Shown here: in pieces, positions 44,663 to 55,412 of the stretch
How positions within the stretch are numbered: position 1 is the first letter of the stretch
Layout: each line of letters begins with the position of its first letter
Source: Cryptomeria japonica
Lineage: Eukaryota > Streptophyta > Pinopsida > Cupressales > Cupressaceae
Assembly (NCBI RefSeq): GCF_030272615.1
Contig: NC_081406.1
Coordinates: forward strand, 232,118,396 to 232,182,395
Length of the DNA: 64,000 nt
Direction of reading: 5' to 3'
The notes under the pieces: generated by a model
What the model was told of the DNA's origin: nothing
What the model saw: only the letters and a program-made list of their open reading frames with translations
Database searches by the model: none
Translations under genes and position numbers: made by a program

Positions 44663-46241
44663 TTACGTTAGGCTTCTGAGGGTCTCAACGACCTCAGCCT
44701 TAAGGACATTCATGGTATCAACAACAACCTGCATAGCTTTATGATCCAAATTCTGAAAGGCCACCTTTTTCTTCATATTCCCTCGGGTCCTTTTGTAGGG
44801 TCCTTCACCACTTTGAGCCGCCTCAACTTCATCAACAATAACAACAACAACCTTATCCGATTGGTCCATACTTTTCACCATGGTATTGATAACCATTGTA
44901 AACTATTTAAATTTTTTATGACTGCTAACCATAATGGTCTTGAGGGTGTCCTGGATCTTTTTGTGGCCATCCTCAACCCGGGTGATGCATTCCTCTAGTT
45001 TTTTCTTCAAGTGGTCAACCCCTTCCCCTGTTTTCTTGATACATTCCATGGCCGAATTCTTCTCAGCATTAGTCCAATTCCCTTCATTATGCGAACCAAG
45101 AGAAGAACCAACAGGGAGAGAATCCATTTTGCTTCCCATAGCTCTTTGGTTGATCCAGATCTCTTTAAGTTCATGAAATAGCCACTTGAACAAACTGAAG
45201 GTGTCAATTGCATGATCACGAGCCATCCCCAACACATTTTCATAATCTTCCCTCTTATCATTCAACTCATCACTTTTAGGATGAAGGTTTGCAATACCAG
45301 CCACACCCACATTACCAGTCTCCTTATAGGAAAGAGGAGAGGTCGAGACATTAGGGTTATCAAGGTTCTTAACATCATCTGCCTTCTCAGTAGAAGAGGG
45401 GGATCCAATCTCAGTCAAAGTAGAGGAGGAGGACATAACAATGTTCTTATGACCTGTGGAACCCTTCCTCATCTTGGATTTAGAGCTCGAAGGAATTTCC
45501 ATTTTAGCTTTTTACAGGGGAGGGGGGGTCTTATCAGACCCAGACCCAGAGACATCATTTTCAGACTCTCCCGCACTAGTCTCATCATTATCGAAAGAAA
45601 TATGGATAAAATCCTTAGGGTAAGGAAGAGCACAAAAAATGGGCATCAATAAAAACGAGCAAGCCTTCATGCACAATGGGAAACTTAGCAGGGTTCTTAC
45701 GGTGGTCATTGAAATTAGCCCTAAGAGCAGACATGAGGTAGAAAGGGAAAGACATTTTCACTCCATGGCGGAAATGATTCAGAATAAAAAAGTGGTGGCC
45801 ATACACCCTAGTATACCGACCATCCAAAGTAAGGTAATTCATAATTACCTTGAGAAGCTTCTGCCAGAAAGACTTGATGACCGCAATATCATAGTAGTTG
45901 GTCGTCTTCTTAACAATTTTAGCCCGCTCCTCCTCCTCCTTAGGGAAATTATGCACTACTTGTTCCGTGTACACCCTATCTCTGTAATACTTCATGTCAT
46001 CCATAGATAACCTAGTGACCTATGCAATTAGGGCTTCATCTACCAGGACCCTCTGACCATGAAGAACAATCGTTCCATCCTTCCAGTTTTTAGCAAAATA
46101 TCTAGTAACATCTTGATTTTGCCCTTGAAGCCTCTCAATGTAATTAGTGAACCCACCTTTCTTCAGAATGCACCATAGCTTCTTTTTATTCTTAAGCTGC
46201 ACACATCTAGGCGACTCAATTCTCTTTCTCACACCACCCAT
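44663..46241 (-). pseudogene. ORF C: third member of the long unknown ORF family, minus strand
   Basis: Starts at ATG 46241 (MGGVRKRIESPR) in the context GATAAAATGGG, close to the GATAAAATGAG of ORF A; an upstream in-frame ATG at 46334 is also possible. The globular N-terminal part (GTIVLHGQRVLVDEALIA; NYYDIAVIKSFWQKLLKVIM; PAKFPIVHEGLLVFIDAHF) has the same order of elements as ORFs A and B. A stop lies at about 46018. A frameshift near 45650 moves the reading into an acidic Ser-rich stretch (NDETSAGESENDVSGSGSD) and a Ser/Lys-rich linker. Coiled-coil helices follow (GVDHLKKKLEECITRVEDGH near 44960), ending at 44663. There are two further stops (about 45512 and 44903). About 520 codons, shorter than A and B. 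Homology to A and B is inferred by eye and is distant. Confidence 0.55.
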
Positions 46242-46704
46242 TTTATCATGCTCCCTGTAATTCTCTCTGCGACGAATTTCCAAAGTTAAGGCAAACCTCC
46301 AGAAAATGTATGAAATCGCCCACAAAGCATGCAAAATAAATTCACATCAATTCTTATGTCCTCTCTAGCCACCTGTCTTAGAATGGAAGGTATTAGCAGT
46401 TCTAAAAACACTCAAAGTCATAATAGCACTAGTAACAGAAAAACCCTAGTTTCTCGTGTAATTAGTACATTCTTTTGCTTCTGTGCTAATGGTGACTTAT
46501 AATGGTAAATTTAGCTTGCTAGTATCCTCATGTGATATACATTATGGTGTATTGTCAATATGCATTGCTATTGCTATTGTTATTTATTGTTTAATTATTA
46601 TCTTTGATCTTGCAATTATTTTAAATTTTAATTTCCAAATTAAAACAAGGAAATAGTTAATAAAAACAAACAATGCTAAATTTAACATTATTATTTTCTC
46701 ATAT
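46242..46704. other. 5' flank of ORF C, AT-rich, no gene
   Basis: No coding frame or promoter motif that I would defend. Confidence 0.3.
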
Positions 46705-47375
46705 GCACTATTGGTGCTACTATGCAGATGCCAACCCAAATCCTCTAGCTTCCCCATAGAGTTATTCTCCATATCCAATTGTGGTTTAAAACTAGAATTA
46801 AGAGTAGCCTAAGAGAAAGGATCAACCCTTTCTACCCCACCATTAAGAAATTGAGAAATTTCTTAGAGATTAAAAAATCTTTGTAAGCAATACCATCTTG
46901 GTAAAATGACATTTAGAGACAATGATTCCACAGTCCATGATAATATGATATAATTGCATAGAATGACATTTGTCAATTTTCTCTATAATATTAAACGGTT
47001 TCTTTTCAATCACATTGAGTATTTTCTTCCTTTCAGCAGGTTGGCCAGGGTTTGAAGGTAAGGTCACTAAGACTAAGGTGCCTTTATTTCAATGACCATG
47101 TCACCCGGTGTTCCATTTATTTGAAGTCTTTGACATGTTTCGCTATCCATCCTTGCGGCAAGCTTCTATTATCTTCTTCAAATTAGAAAGATTATTCTCT
47201 TGTAGTTATTTCTTAGCAGCCTAAACACTCAACCATTTTGATATTTTCTCCTTTATTTTCTCTTTTTATGCCAATGGTCTACAAAAGATCATCCAAATTT
47301 TTTCATATATGATGACATTCAACTTGGTCAGTGGTGTTTGATAATATAACAATTCCTATGTTTAGCTATTTATTG
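46705..47375 (-). repeat. direct repeat D2 flanking ORF C
   Basis: Partner of 43700-44345 in the same orientation, clearly more diverged than the LTR pairs elsewhere in the window. Confidence 0.7.
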
Positions 47376-47529
47376 TTGAACTTTTACAATGTATCATATT
47401 GTATTGTGATTTTCTAATCAATATATCATTGCCATTTAATATTTTCCTTAGGTGTGATATGGTTGTTGATAACTATTGATTTCCTATGCAAGTAGTTGAA
47501 GAACAACCCTCTTTGGAGTTTATATTCTA

Positions 47530-47965
47530 GTTATGTCCTTCAACATGTCGAGATGCTCTTTTGGTGTTTTTTATACTCTACCATACAAGAGGAACGAATA
47601 TTGGCTACCTAGGAATTTTGTTCTAGTACAATATATACTGGATAGGTGGAATCATATTTTTTGGAGGACCACTTGTTTCCCTTCTATTGGAAATATCATC
47701 AGGATTTTTCATTTTAGGATTAATGTCATTGGATTCTCATTCTTCCTTCACTCTACAATCTTCTTTCTCATTTGCTTAAATTCTTGTAGAAATTGGCCTT
47801 TACAAATAGTGATCAATAGAAATAAGGATCAAAATTGACACCAAAATTTTAAAACACTTGTTGGAATATGAAGGAATACCATTCAGGTGTAGGGGATGTT
47901 ATGATAAAGGAAATAAGGCAAATCACTGTGTAAAATTATCTCTTTCAAAAAATCAAGAAAATTCC
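47530..47965 (+). pseudogene. LINE ORF1-like / DUF4283 nucleic-acid-binding remnant
   Basis: An aromatic-rich segment ending SIGN (about 47545-47690; LPYKRNEYWLPRNF, TTCFPSIGN) resembles the DUF4283-type domain of plant LINE ORF1 proteins (pattern LP-x-EYW ... IGN). About 170 bp later, after frame breaks, comes LEYEGIPFRCRGCYDKGN at about 47862-47915. This is the YE-x-IPFRC linker and zinc knuckle that follow that domain. The knuckle reads C-x2-C-x4-N-x4-C, so the expected His is Asn. No reverse transcriptase follows within the window. Confidence 0.5.
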
Positions 47966-48855
47966 CCAAAACATGCTACATGGTGAAAGAACCACCTCTA
48001 AACCATCAACATATTCATCCCTAATAAGAGGAATGAGGTTGCTGATAACATTGGGGATAGTGCTTCTTAGTTGTCTAAAAGGCCAAAATCACTCATCTGT
48101 CCTCAAAGAGTCTCAGTTGAGTCTTTCTTCCTGAAACTGAAAAGTATTGCTCAAACCATGAAATCTTCTTCTAATGGTTACTTGCATAATTCTATATTAA
48201 ACCCATGAATTCATAAATCCCCTTAGTGATAAATGATTCTTAAAATTCAACAAATACTTTTTAGATTACCCATTTGTTGTTGCAAAGTTGGTTATTCATC
48301 TTGAGGAAAATCCTCTTGAAACTATAAATGTTTTGACTAAGGTGGAAAGTAAAAAGAAGCAACCTTCCTCAACTATCAACAACATGAGGTTTCTTTGTTC
48401 TCTTATAAAAGAGGGTTATAATATTTATGAATATTTTCATTAGCTATTTAGCTGTTATGTAACTTTCATTTTTTATTTATTTATTGGGAGTCATGAATGT
48501 GACTATACTCCTTGCTCCTTGGTTCACAGGTCCAAACAATCATATTTTCCTTCTTAAGATGTTGAATTTTATGTTACATCATATTGATTTAATGGGAGAG
48601 GTGATAAAAAATTGCTCAATGACTATAATAGCTATAATAGCTCTACTATTATAGAGATTCAACATGATGATAACACTTGGGAAAAGCATCATGAGTGCAA
48701 TATTGTTGGGCTTGATAAACATATTTTGCATGGTGATACATTTTTCATTTTTGGTGCAAAATTATTTCTTAATGATTTGATTTGTGACACACCTCTTGAT
48801 TCATGTGATGAGAATGACAAGACATGGAATCCAAGTGATTGTTTAGGTTCCCAAC
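47966..48855. other. unassigned sequence left of the inverted MITE
   Basis: A 142-codon plus-strand ORF starts at 48612 but its last part is MITE sequence, so at most 80 codons are original. No family recognised. Confidence 0.3.
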
Positions 48856-49210
48856 CACAGGGGCTTCACTTAGTGAACCTGGGTTATAGCATGTTCATTC
48901 ATGGCATACTAAAGAATCCCCTATTTTCAAAAACTATTGCCCTAAACTCCTTTTTTTGTCACCCCTCCCAATACACAACCCAAATTAAAAGCTCCCCCCC
49001 CCCCCCATTTTCACCAAATATCGTATGTTTTCATAGCTAGAATTAAAAACTCCCCAATTTTCACCAAATATTGTATTTCTTCATAGCTAGAATTAAAAAT
49101 TCCCCTATTTTCACCGGTAGGCAATATATTGCACCCCCATATTTGGGATATTAAACCCCCCAATATGAATGCACGTGATATAATATTGCCTAGCCAATGA
49201 AGCCCCCGTG
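48856..49210. mobile_element. hAT-type MITE, copy 2 (355 bp, inverted relative to copy 1)
   Basis: Starts CACAGGGGCTTCACTTAGTG and ends TTGCCTAGCCAATGAAGCCCCCGTG. The latter is the reverse complement of the start of copy 1 apart from a few substitutions. Target duplication TTCCCAAC (48848-48855) and TTCCCAAT (49211-49218), seven of eight matching. It contains a 14-C homopolymer near 48991-49004 and an internal partial repeat of about 53 bp (TTTTCACCAAATATYGTAT), which accounts for most of the extra length. Confidence 0.92.
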
Positions 49211-49218
49211 TTCCCAAT

Positions 49219-51717
49219 GGATCAAGTAGATGGATTTCACATTGATGGCACTATGAGGAATGCTTATCATTTTTCTTTTAGCTCACATGGTAATTATTTG
49301 ACCATGTTTTTTATTATACATAAGAATGGAAAAGATTTAAGGTATTGCATGGACCACTCTAGTATGAGGTGATCCCTTCTATAGAAGAAGAATCTAAATC
49401 TTTTAAGTCTCTTAGTTTGTTTCTACAACATGGATATTATGTTGGGTTACAAGGAAAGAGAATAAAGGCTTGGCACATTGGCTCTCCAATTGTAATCAGA
49501 GTGACGTGGCATAAGCCATTAGGTATTGGGAATGACTAACTCCTAATTTGGTTTTAGTATCCAAGGATTTACATGATTAGTGGATTGCTTCATAATGCAA
49601 TAGAGATTGACAGAATTGCAAGGCTCAATTGTATTAGGTTGATGCAACAAAGATATGGCAAAGAATTATATAGGTTCATTTGGGATCCTAATATTAGCAT
49701 ATAGATTTCAATTGCTTGGGGACAAGTAATCTTTGGGAAGGGAGGATCATAATGTTCCCTTCTACTGAGTAGCCAAAAGTGTTCATTTTAGCCTATTGAG
49801 TTCTTGTAGGCTGATTTAGGGATTTATTAAAGAATAATTAATTGAATTTTAAATAGTCCTAAGCTTCTTGAGATTATTTATATTTAAGTATTAATCAATA
49901 CAAGCTAAACCTTGGTTATTTCAATAAAGTGTTTTTCAGCAATAGGCTATCCCCTCTAGGTGCACCCCACATTGGAAAAATGTCTCACCTGTTAAAATGT
50001 TGTTGTTTTCTAGTTGTTGTCATAAATTTAGTGGCAACATAAAATAAGTTTTAGGTGGTAGAAAACATTCCTGACTTCATACCTTAAAACAAATCTTTAC
50101 TCACAAGCAATATTTTGGTTTAAATCTAAGATTATTAACAATCAGAACAACAATTGGGCATTAAGGTTTATCTAGAGAAAACTTCCATCTCAAAGAATTC
50201 TAAAATCCCAACTATTTTTTGAAAATTGTGCCTAATAGTCACCCACTACATACATCAGGGCAAAACTACCATGACACATTAGAAAATGTCACTCAAACTA
50301 CCAAAAATTCCATCTTGATACTTCTAGAAGTTTAGACATTAATAGAGTTGCTATTTGTTTTTATTCTATTTCTCAAGAACTCACTTCCACTATGTTTGAC
50401 ACTAAAACATTCACCACACTTCAGAACCATGATCTACATCCTTTATAGACTCTACAAATTTTCATACTTCGATATTTCCTAAAATATTTGTAATGTGGGT
50501 GTTTGATATTGGTTGAAGTCATGGACACAATGATATTAGGAGGAAAAGAAATGGTACCTATGACAATAAATACAAAATGTTGAAAAATATTAAAAAACAC
50601 ACTTGAATATTAGGGGAAATCAAATGTAAACCAAAATAATCATCATTTTGTAGCTGAAAAAAGAACACACAATGTACCAAAAAAATGGATATATAGTAAA
50701 ATGATAAAAAAAAGGGAAGATTTTTACATCCATCAACATGGCAAATATAGTTTATAAGGTAGAAATACTTGCTTATTTGTTTCTAGGTATTGGAAATTGA
50801 AAAATGACCTTCATAATCTCTTAATCAATGAATTCGACTTTCTCAAATAGCTATGATCATAATATAAAAAACATACAAATGAGTTCCACATCCATTTTAA
50901 TAGAAACAACTTGATCGCTAAGAAAAGTAACAAAAATCCAGCCAAAGCAATAAGGTGTGTAATATTGAAATTTTGCTAAATCATTCAATAATAGTTGGTC
51001 CTCATTTTAGGCATGCAACTCCACATGTGAAAGACAAGTAGAGAGTTTAGGGATACATGGCAATATAAGTTTTTCTCATGTTTTTAAAGTTGGCATGTAA
51101 ATATTAATGGTTCCCTCCACACTCTTTGGTTCTATCAATACCAAGTTAGATATTTCTATTGTGTGATAGTCTTAAAAAAGAAAACCATATACATAAAAAA
51201 AGGCCAAACGTATTGGAATCATTCTTGTATTTAATGAAACGTATAAAAGTGATTAGAGAGAAGTATATTGTAAGAAGTTATTTGTATAGTCTTCAACTGT
51301 TATGAAAGATTGTGATAACATTGTCACTTATATATGTATAATGTCACCATTGAATGTTTTGAAAAATAATCACTCTTAAAAGTCAAATTTATTAGAATTA
51401 TTAATAACATGATAAATTAGGTATAAAGAGAATTATTTTGAAATATTATAAATTTTTTAAGAATGTTCAATATTTAAATATAGATTAATCATATTCAAAT
51501 CTTTATTTATTGATTAATAATTGATTTAATGCAAAACATGCTAAATAGATAAATTAATAACATGATGAATACAATATGTATTAATAGCACGAACTTAAAA
51601 AAAATTGGTATATATTTGAAATATACATTTATTTGTGTAAACATTAATTACATTTATTATGATTTTTATTCTTAAAATAAAATTTACTTGGAGAAAAAAA
51701 GAGTTAAAAAATCAATC
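49219..51717. other. AT-rich intergenic sequence, no gene
   Basis: No coding frame or element recognised in 2.5 kb. Confidence 0.4.
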
Positions 51718-51722
51718 AATAA

Positions 51723-52045
51723 TGTTAATGCATGATAGCCTCGGTAAGATAAATGATTGAATGAGAGATAAATGAAGTCTCTCATTCAAACATTTATTAT
51801 CGTGAGGGGGCACGATCAAGTGATGTCTTGATCGGCCATGTCCAAAAGACATGGTCGGTCAAGGCATCACTTGACCGTACCCAACCCACTACATATACCA
51901 AATGAAATTTGTGAGAATGGACATTGAAATACAATGCTTCTCCTCTCCTGCAACATAAAAGAAGGCAATCAGATTTATACAACAATTCAGTGATAGATAA
52001 TACATAGAACAAGATAAATTTTAATTCTGATCCACAAAATTAACA
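51723..52045 (+). repeat. 5' LTR of the TRIM
   Basis: TGTTAATGCATGATAG to CAAAATTAACA. It contains two long inverted repeats: GAATGAGAG/CTCTCATTC (about 51761-51788) and a 30-bp imperfect stem at 51813-51877. Confidence 0.94.
51813..51877 (+). other. 30-bp stem-loop in the TRIM LTR
   Basis: The left arm starting CGATCAAGTGATG pairs with the right arm ending CATCACTTGACCG. The stem is about 30 bp with one mismatch and three G-U pairs as RNA, closed by a 5-base loop (CAAAA). It is also present in the 3' LTR at 53078-53141. Confidence 0.85.
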
Positions 52046-52057
52046 TGGTATCAGAGC
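52046..52057 (+). promoter_or_regulatory. primer-binding site of the TRIM, initiator tRNA-Met
   Basis: TGGTATCAGAGC, directly abutting the LTR end. Confidence 0.93.
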
Positions 52058-52452
52058 TAGGTTTCCTTCTATAAAGCCTAATTGCCTGAAGGAAGATCCG
52101 ATTAAGATCATATTGATATCTCCTTGAAAGTCTCGAATATGGCCACATTGCAAGAACTTGTCCTCTCAAACTTAAACTACAAGTGTCCCTTGTTGAAGTC
52201 AGAAATTCAGACTTATGTTCAGAAAAATATGTTCTCTAGAAGAAACTCAAGATACCTTGTGATTGAGAGGGAGCTTACTAATCAAGATTGAGCACTTCTG
52301 AGGTAAAAATTGTAAATATTGATTATTATTATTAATACTAATAATTATTTTATGGGCCCCGTGTAAATCATAAGGAAGTGACGACTTCCAAATGATTTCC
52401 ACTTGTATTTTTTAGGTTATTAGAAGGTGGCGATCTTACAATAACTCAAGAT

Positions 52453-52903
52453 TGTGGATAGAATCACCGACTGAGGCAATCCACGTAAAACCTTGTGGAT
52501 AGAATTGCCGACAGAGGCAATCCACACAAGAGCTCATGGATAGAATCGTCGACTGAGGCAATCCATATAAGAGCTTGTGGATAGAATCGCCGACTGAGAC
52601 AATCCACGTAAGAGCTTGTGGATAGAATCGCCGATTGAGGCAATCCACACAAGAGCTCATGGATAGAATCACCGACTGAGGCAATCCACGTAAGAGCTCA
52701 TGGATAGAATCACCAACTGAGGCAATCCACGTGAGAGCTCATGGATAGAATCGCCGACCGAGGCAATCCACACAAGAGCTTGTGGATAGAATCGCTGACC
52801 GAGGCAATCCACACAAGAGCTTATGGATAGAATCGTCGACAGAGGCAATCCACTCAAGAGTTTATGAATAGAATCACCGACAAAGGCAATTCACATCTTG
52901 AAA
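52453..52903 (+). repeat. array of eleven 41-bp hairpin units inside the TRIM
   Basis: Each unit reads GTGGAT, AGAATCGCCGACTGAGGCA, ATCCAC, then a 9-10-base linker such as GTAAGAGCT. The outer arms are complementary (TGGAT/ATCCA in units 1-10) and an inner GCC/GGC can also pair. Unit 3 has ATGGAT with ATCCAT. Unit 11 has TGAAT with ATTCA. Both are paired changes that keep the stem. The linker alternates between GTAAGAGCT and ACAAGAGCT forms. The period of 41 is not a multiple of three, so it is not coding. Confidence 0.94.
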
Positions 52904-52987
52904 CTATGGTCCCAAGATAAGCATCATACGATTTATGAATATTGCTCCCAATACCTTTTACATTTATCTTACCTAGCTAAGAGGGAG

Positions 52988-53309
52988 TGTTAATGCATGA
53001 TAGCCTCGGTAAGATAAATGATTGAATGAGAGATAAATGAAGTCTCTCATTCAAACATTTATTATCGTGAGGGGGCACGATCAAGTGATGTCTTGATCGG
53101 CCATGTCCAAAGACATGGCCGGTCAAGGCATCACTTAACCGTACCCAGCCCACTACATATACCAAATGAAATGTGTGAGAATGGACATTGAAATAAAATG
53201 CTTCTCCTCTCCTGCAACATAAAAGCAGACAATTAGATTTATACAACAATTCAGTGATAGATAATACATAGAACAAGATAAATTTTAATTCTGATCCACA
53301 AAATTAACA
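52988..53309 (+). repeat. 3' LTR of the TRIM
   Basis: Same ends as the 5' LTR, preceded by the polypurine tract AAGAGGGAG. Stem-loop at 53078-53141. Confidence 0.94.
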
Positions 53310-53314
53310 AATAA

Positions 53315-53690
53315 GCTCTACTTGCTTTTCTAATAATGAATGTGACAACAACCTCTTCATCTCAAATAGTTGTACACCTACTCGTGCTTATAATATCTAG
53401 TCTTGCCACTATATATTGTAAATAAACTAGCATACCTATATTTTATAAATAAAATTTATTTAGACAAGAGATATCAAATTTAAAAAATCTTTACCTTTAT
53501 CATAGATTAATAAATTTCATATAATTAATATTTAAATTACAATTTAGTTTTTAGAATATGAAATAATTTGTATATGTAAAAACATAATTTTTTAAATTAG
53601 AAGTTTCTTTTAAATCTCGATCTAAAAACATAATTTTTTAAATTAGAATTTAAAAATAAAATAAAATAATGCATGGTAAACTTTTTAACG
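53315..53690. other. AT-rich spacer, no gene
   Basis: Contains a 25-bp direct duplication (AAAAACATAATTTTTTAAAT) near 53578 and 53624. Nothing else seen. Confidence 0.35.
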
Positions 53691-53925
53691 TGACTGACGA
53701 CGCTGGCATGACACGCCTTCGGGCTCCACGCGAAATGCTTTTGACCCGAAGCTATGAACCAGTGAGGCCACAACCGGGGGACCTCATCCCCACACTTCAC
53801 TTGTTCAAACCCGTGAGCACAACGACCCAATGAAGACACAAGGCCTGCGAGCACAATGGCCCAGCAGGTGTTTGAACCTTGGTGGTCGCTTCACCAACGA
53901 AGTGTTTTAGCCATGACACTACATG
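53690..53925 (-). mobile_element. possible tRNA-derived SINE-like island
   Basis: A GC-rich island in an AT-rich setting. On the minus strand TGGCTAAAACACT (53913-53901) resembles a pol III A box and GGTTCAAACACC (53878-53867) matches the B-box consensus GGTTCRANNCC, 23 bases apart. The downstream body has two versions of a GAGCACAAYGRCCCA phrase. No clear target duplication or A-tail was found, so this is tentative. Confidence 0.35.
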
Positions 53926-53929
53926 TCTG

Positions 53930-55412
53930 AAGACCACTTTAGAAGTTTTTTTACATATAGATTTAAAAATATATATATTTTTTACATTTAATAAATAATA
54001 ATAGAAAGTTGTTTTTTAATTTAGATTTGTTTCTTTTAAATGTAGATTTAAAATAAAATAAAATTTATTTACTAGATATTAATAATCTAAAGATTCCTTT
54101 TAATTTAGAGTATAGTCTTAACTTATTTTTAATTTATCCGTTGTCTAGTCATAATAAATATTAATAATAGAAAGTTTCTTTTTAATTTAGATTTTAGTCT
54201 ATAACTTATTTTTAAATTATCTACTATTTATCATTAAAATTACATGGAGAAATAAGCTGGGTGGGTGTCATTGTAATAATTCACATGTAAATAAAAAAAT
54301 GATCAAATATTGGTCAAATTGACCAATATTTGAACACAAGTGAACCTATAAGTGTTATATAAAAAAGGCATAAATACATTCTTGATAGGGGAAATAAATT
54401 ATTTTTTGTTTCAAATAAAATGTCATAGCTATCCACTATAAGTGTGTCATTTATAAAAAAAGATGCTCACTTAAACAAGTACTCTTATCATAATGAAAAA
54501 TATATTATTCTTATGTGTACAACTATTGGGGTAGCAATGTATATGCATTGGAGTATTTCATATTAATAATTTATCTTATCATAAATATTAAAGGTGAACA
54601 CAATAAATATGTTATTTTTTCTCATGAAATGTGAGGGATTGTCCAAATGTTTTAGTGCTCAACAATTTGTCCCCTTGTGCTCAATAATTTGTCCCATTTT
54701 ATATAATAATATGTTATTTTTATAGCTACACATATTTTTTTGTGTTCAACTATTGGTTCCTTGGTGTTGGATATAAAAGTTAGAGACAACACACATTTAT
54801 GATTACTAGTAGGAATTTGTTCAATTAAGTTGCATATAAGTTATATTTTACATAAAATACGATATTATACTAACTACAAATGATATTTTTTTATTCAACT
54901 ACTAGGGATTTTTAATTAAGTTTTGGTCAAATATTTAAAAAGTCATTTTTTTGGTCACTTGCACTAGACGTGTTATTTTGACGAGTTGCATGATGAGTCA
55001 CTCCTTCAAACCTTAATTGTAAATAGTTAAGTGTCCAATTTACATTTCTAAAACAAACAGAAGTCTTACGACAACTATATATTGAAGAAGTTAGCCCTCA
55101 CCACCACTATTAATCCCTCTCCCCTAATTCATTTATATGTTGGTATTCATGAAATCATGAATAGGAATATGAAATAAGTAATTCTTTGAAAGATGGAATA
55201 TAAAAGAGTTGAAATTTAAAAACAATTCACTCTTCGCTTCGTATTTCTTGGAGAGTTTTTTTAGGGCTCATTATGATGAAAAACATTTCAGCCAACCTTG
55301 GTGGATTTTTATAGGATCCAGGTGCATATATTGGATAGAATTTCAAATTTTTGGATGTGAGAAAGATGCATCTTCTCGAGGTTGAAGTTTTTGATAAATT
55401 TCCTGGAGGTTT
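53930..55412. other. AT-rich intergenic sequence, no gene
   Basis: No coding frame or element recognised. Confidence 0.4.

Larger units (their letters stand above)
51723..53309 (+). mobile_element. complete miniature LTR retrotransposon (TRIM-like), 1,587 bp
   Basis: Two LTRs of about 322 bp with TGTTAA/TTAACA ends are followed and preceded by a textbook primer-binding site (52046) and polypurine tract (52978-52987, AAGAGGGAG). It is flanked by a perfect 5-bp target duplication AATAA (51718-51722 and 53310-53314). The 942-bp internal part has no protein-coding capacity and is half occupied by a 41-bp hairpin array. The LTRs differ at about 3 percent of positions by eye, so it is younger than chromovirus copy 2. 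It must have been mobilised in trans. Confidence 0.95.

Noticed and set aside
44741-46010. Plus-strand ORFs opposite ORF C
   Set aside because: The minus strand has the coherent domain order and low-complexity pattern. The plus-strand frames are short and unconnected.
52436-52857. Minus-strand ORFs with repeated SVGDSIH/CVDC motifs
   Set aside because: They are translations of the 41-bp hairpin array. The period is not a multiple of three and all frames stay open by composition, so they are not genes.
52453-52903. CRISPR-like regular array
   Set aside because: Units are contiguous and fully homologous with no unique spacers, lie inside an LTR element, and the genome is eukaryotic.
53867-53913. 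A functional tRNA gene
   Set aside because: A and B boxes are present in outline, but the flanking sequence cannot form an acceptor stem or a normal anticodon arm.
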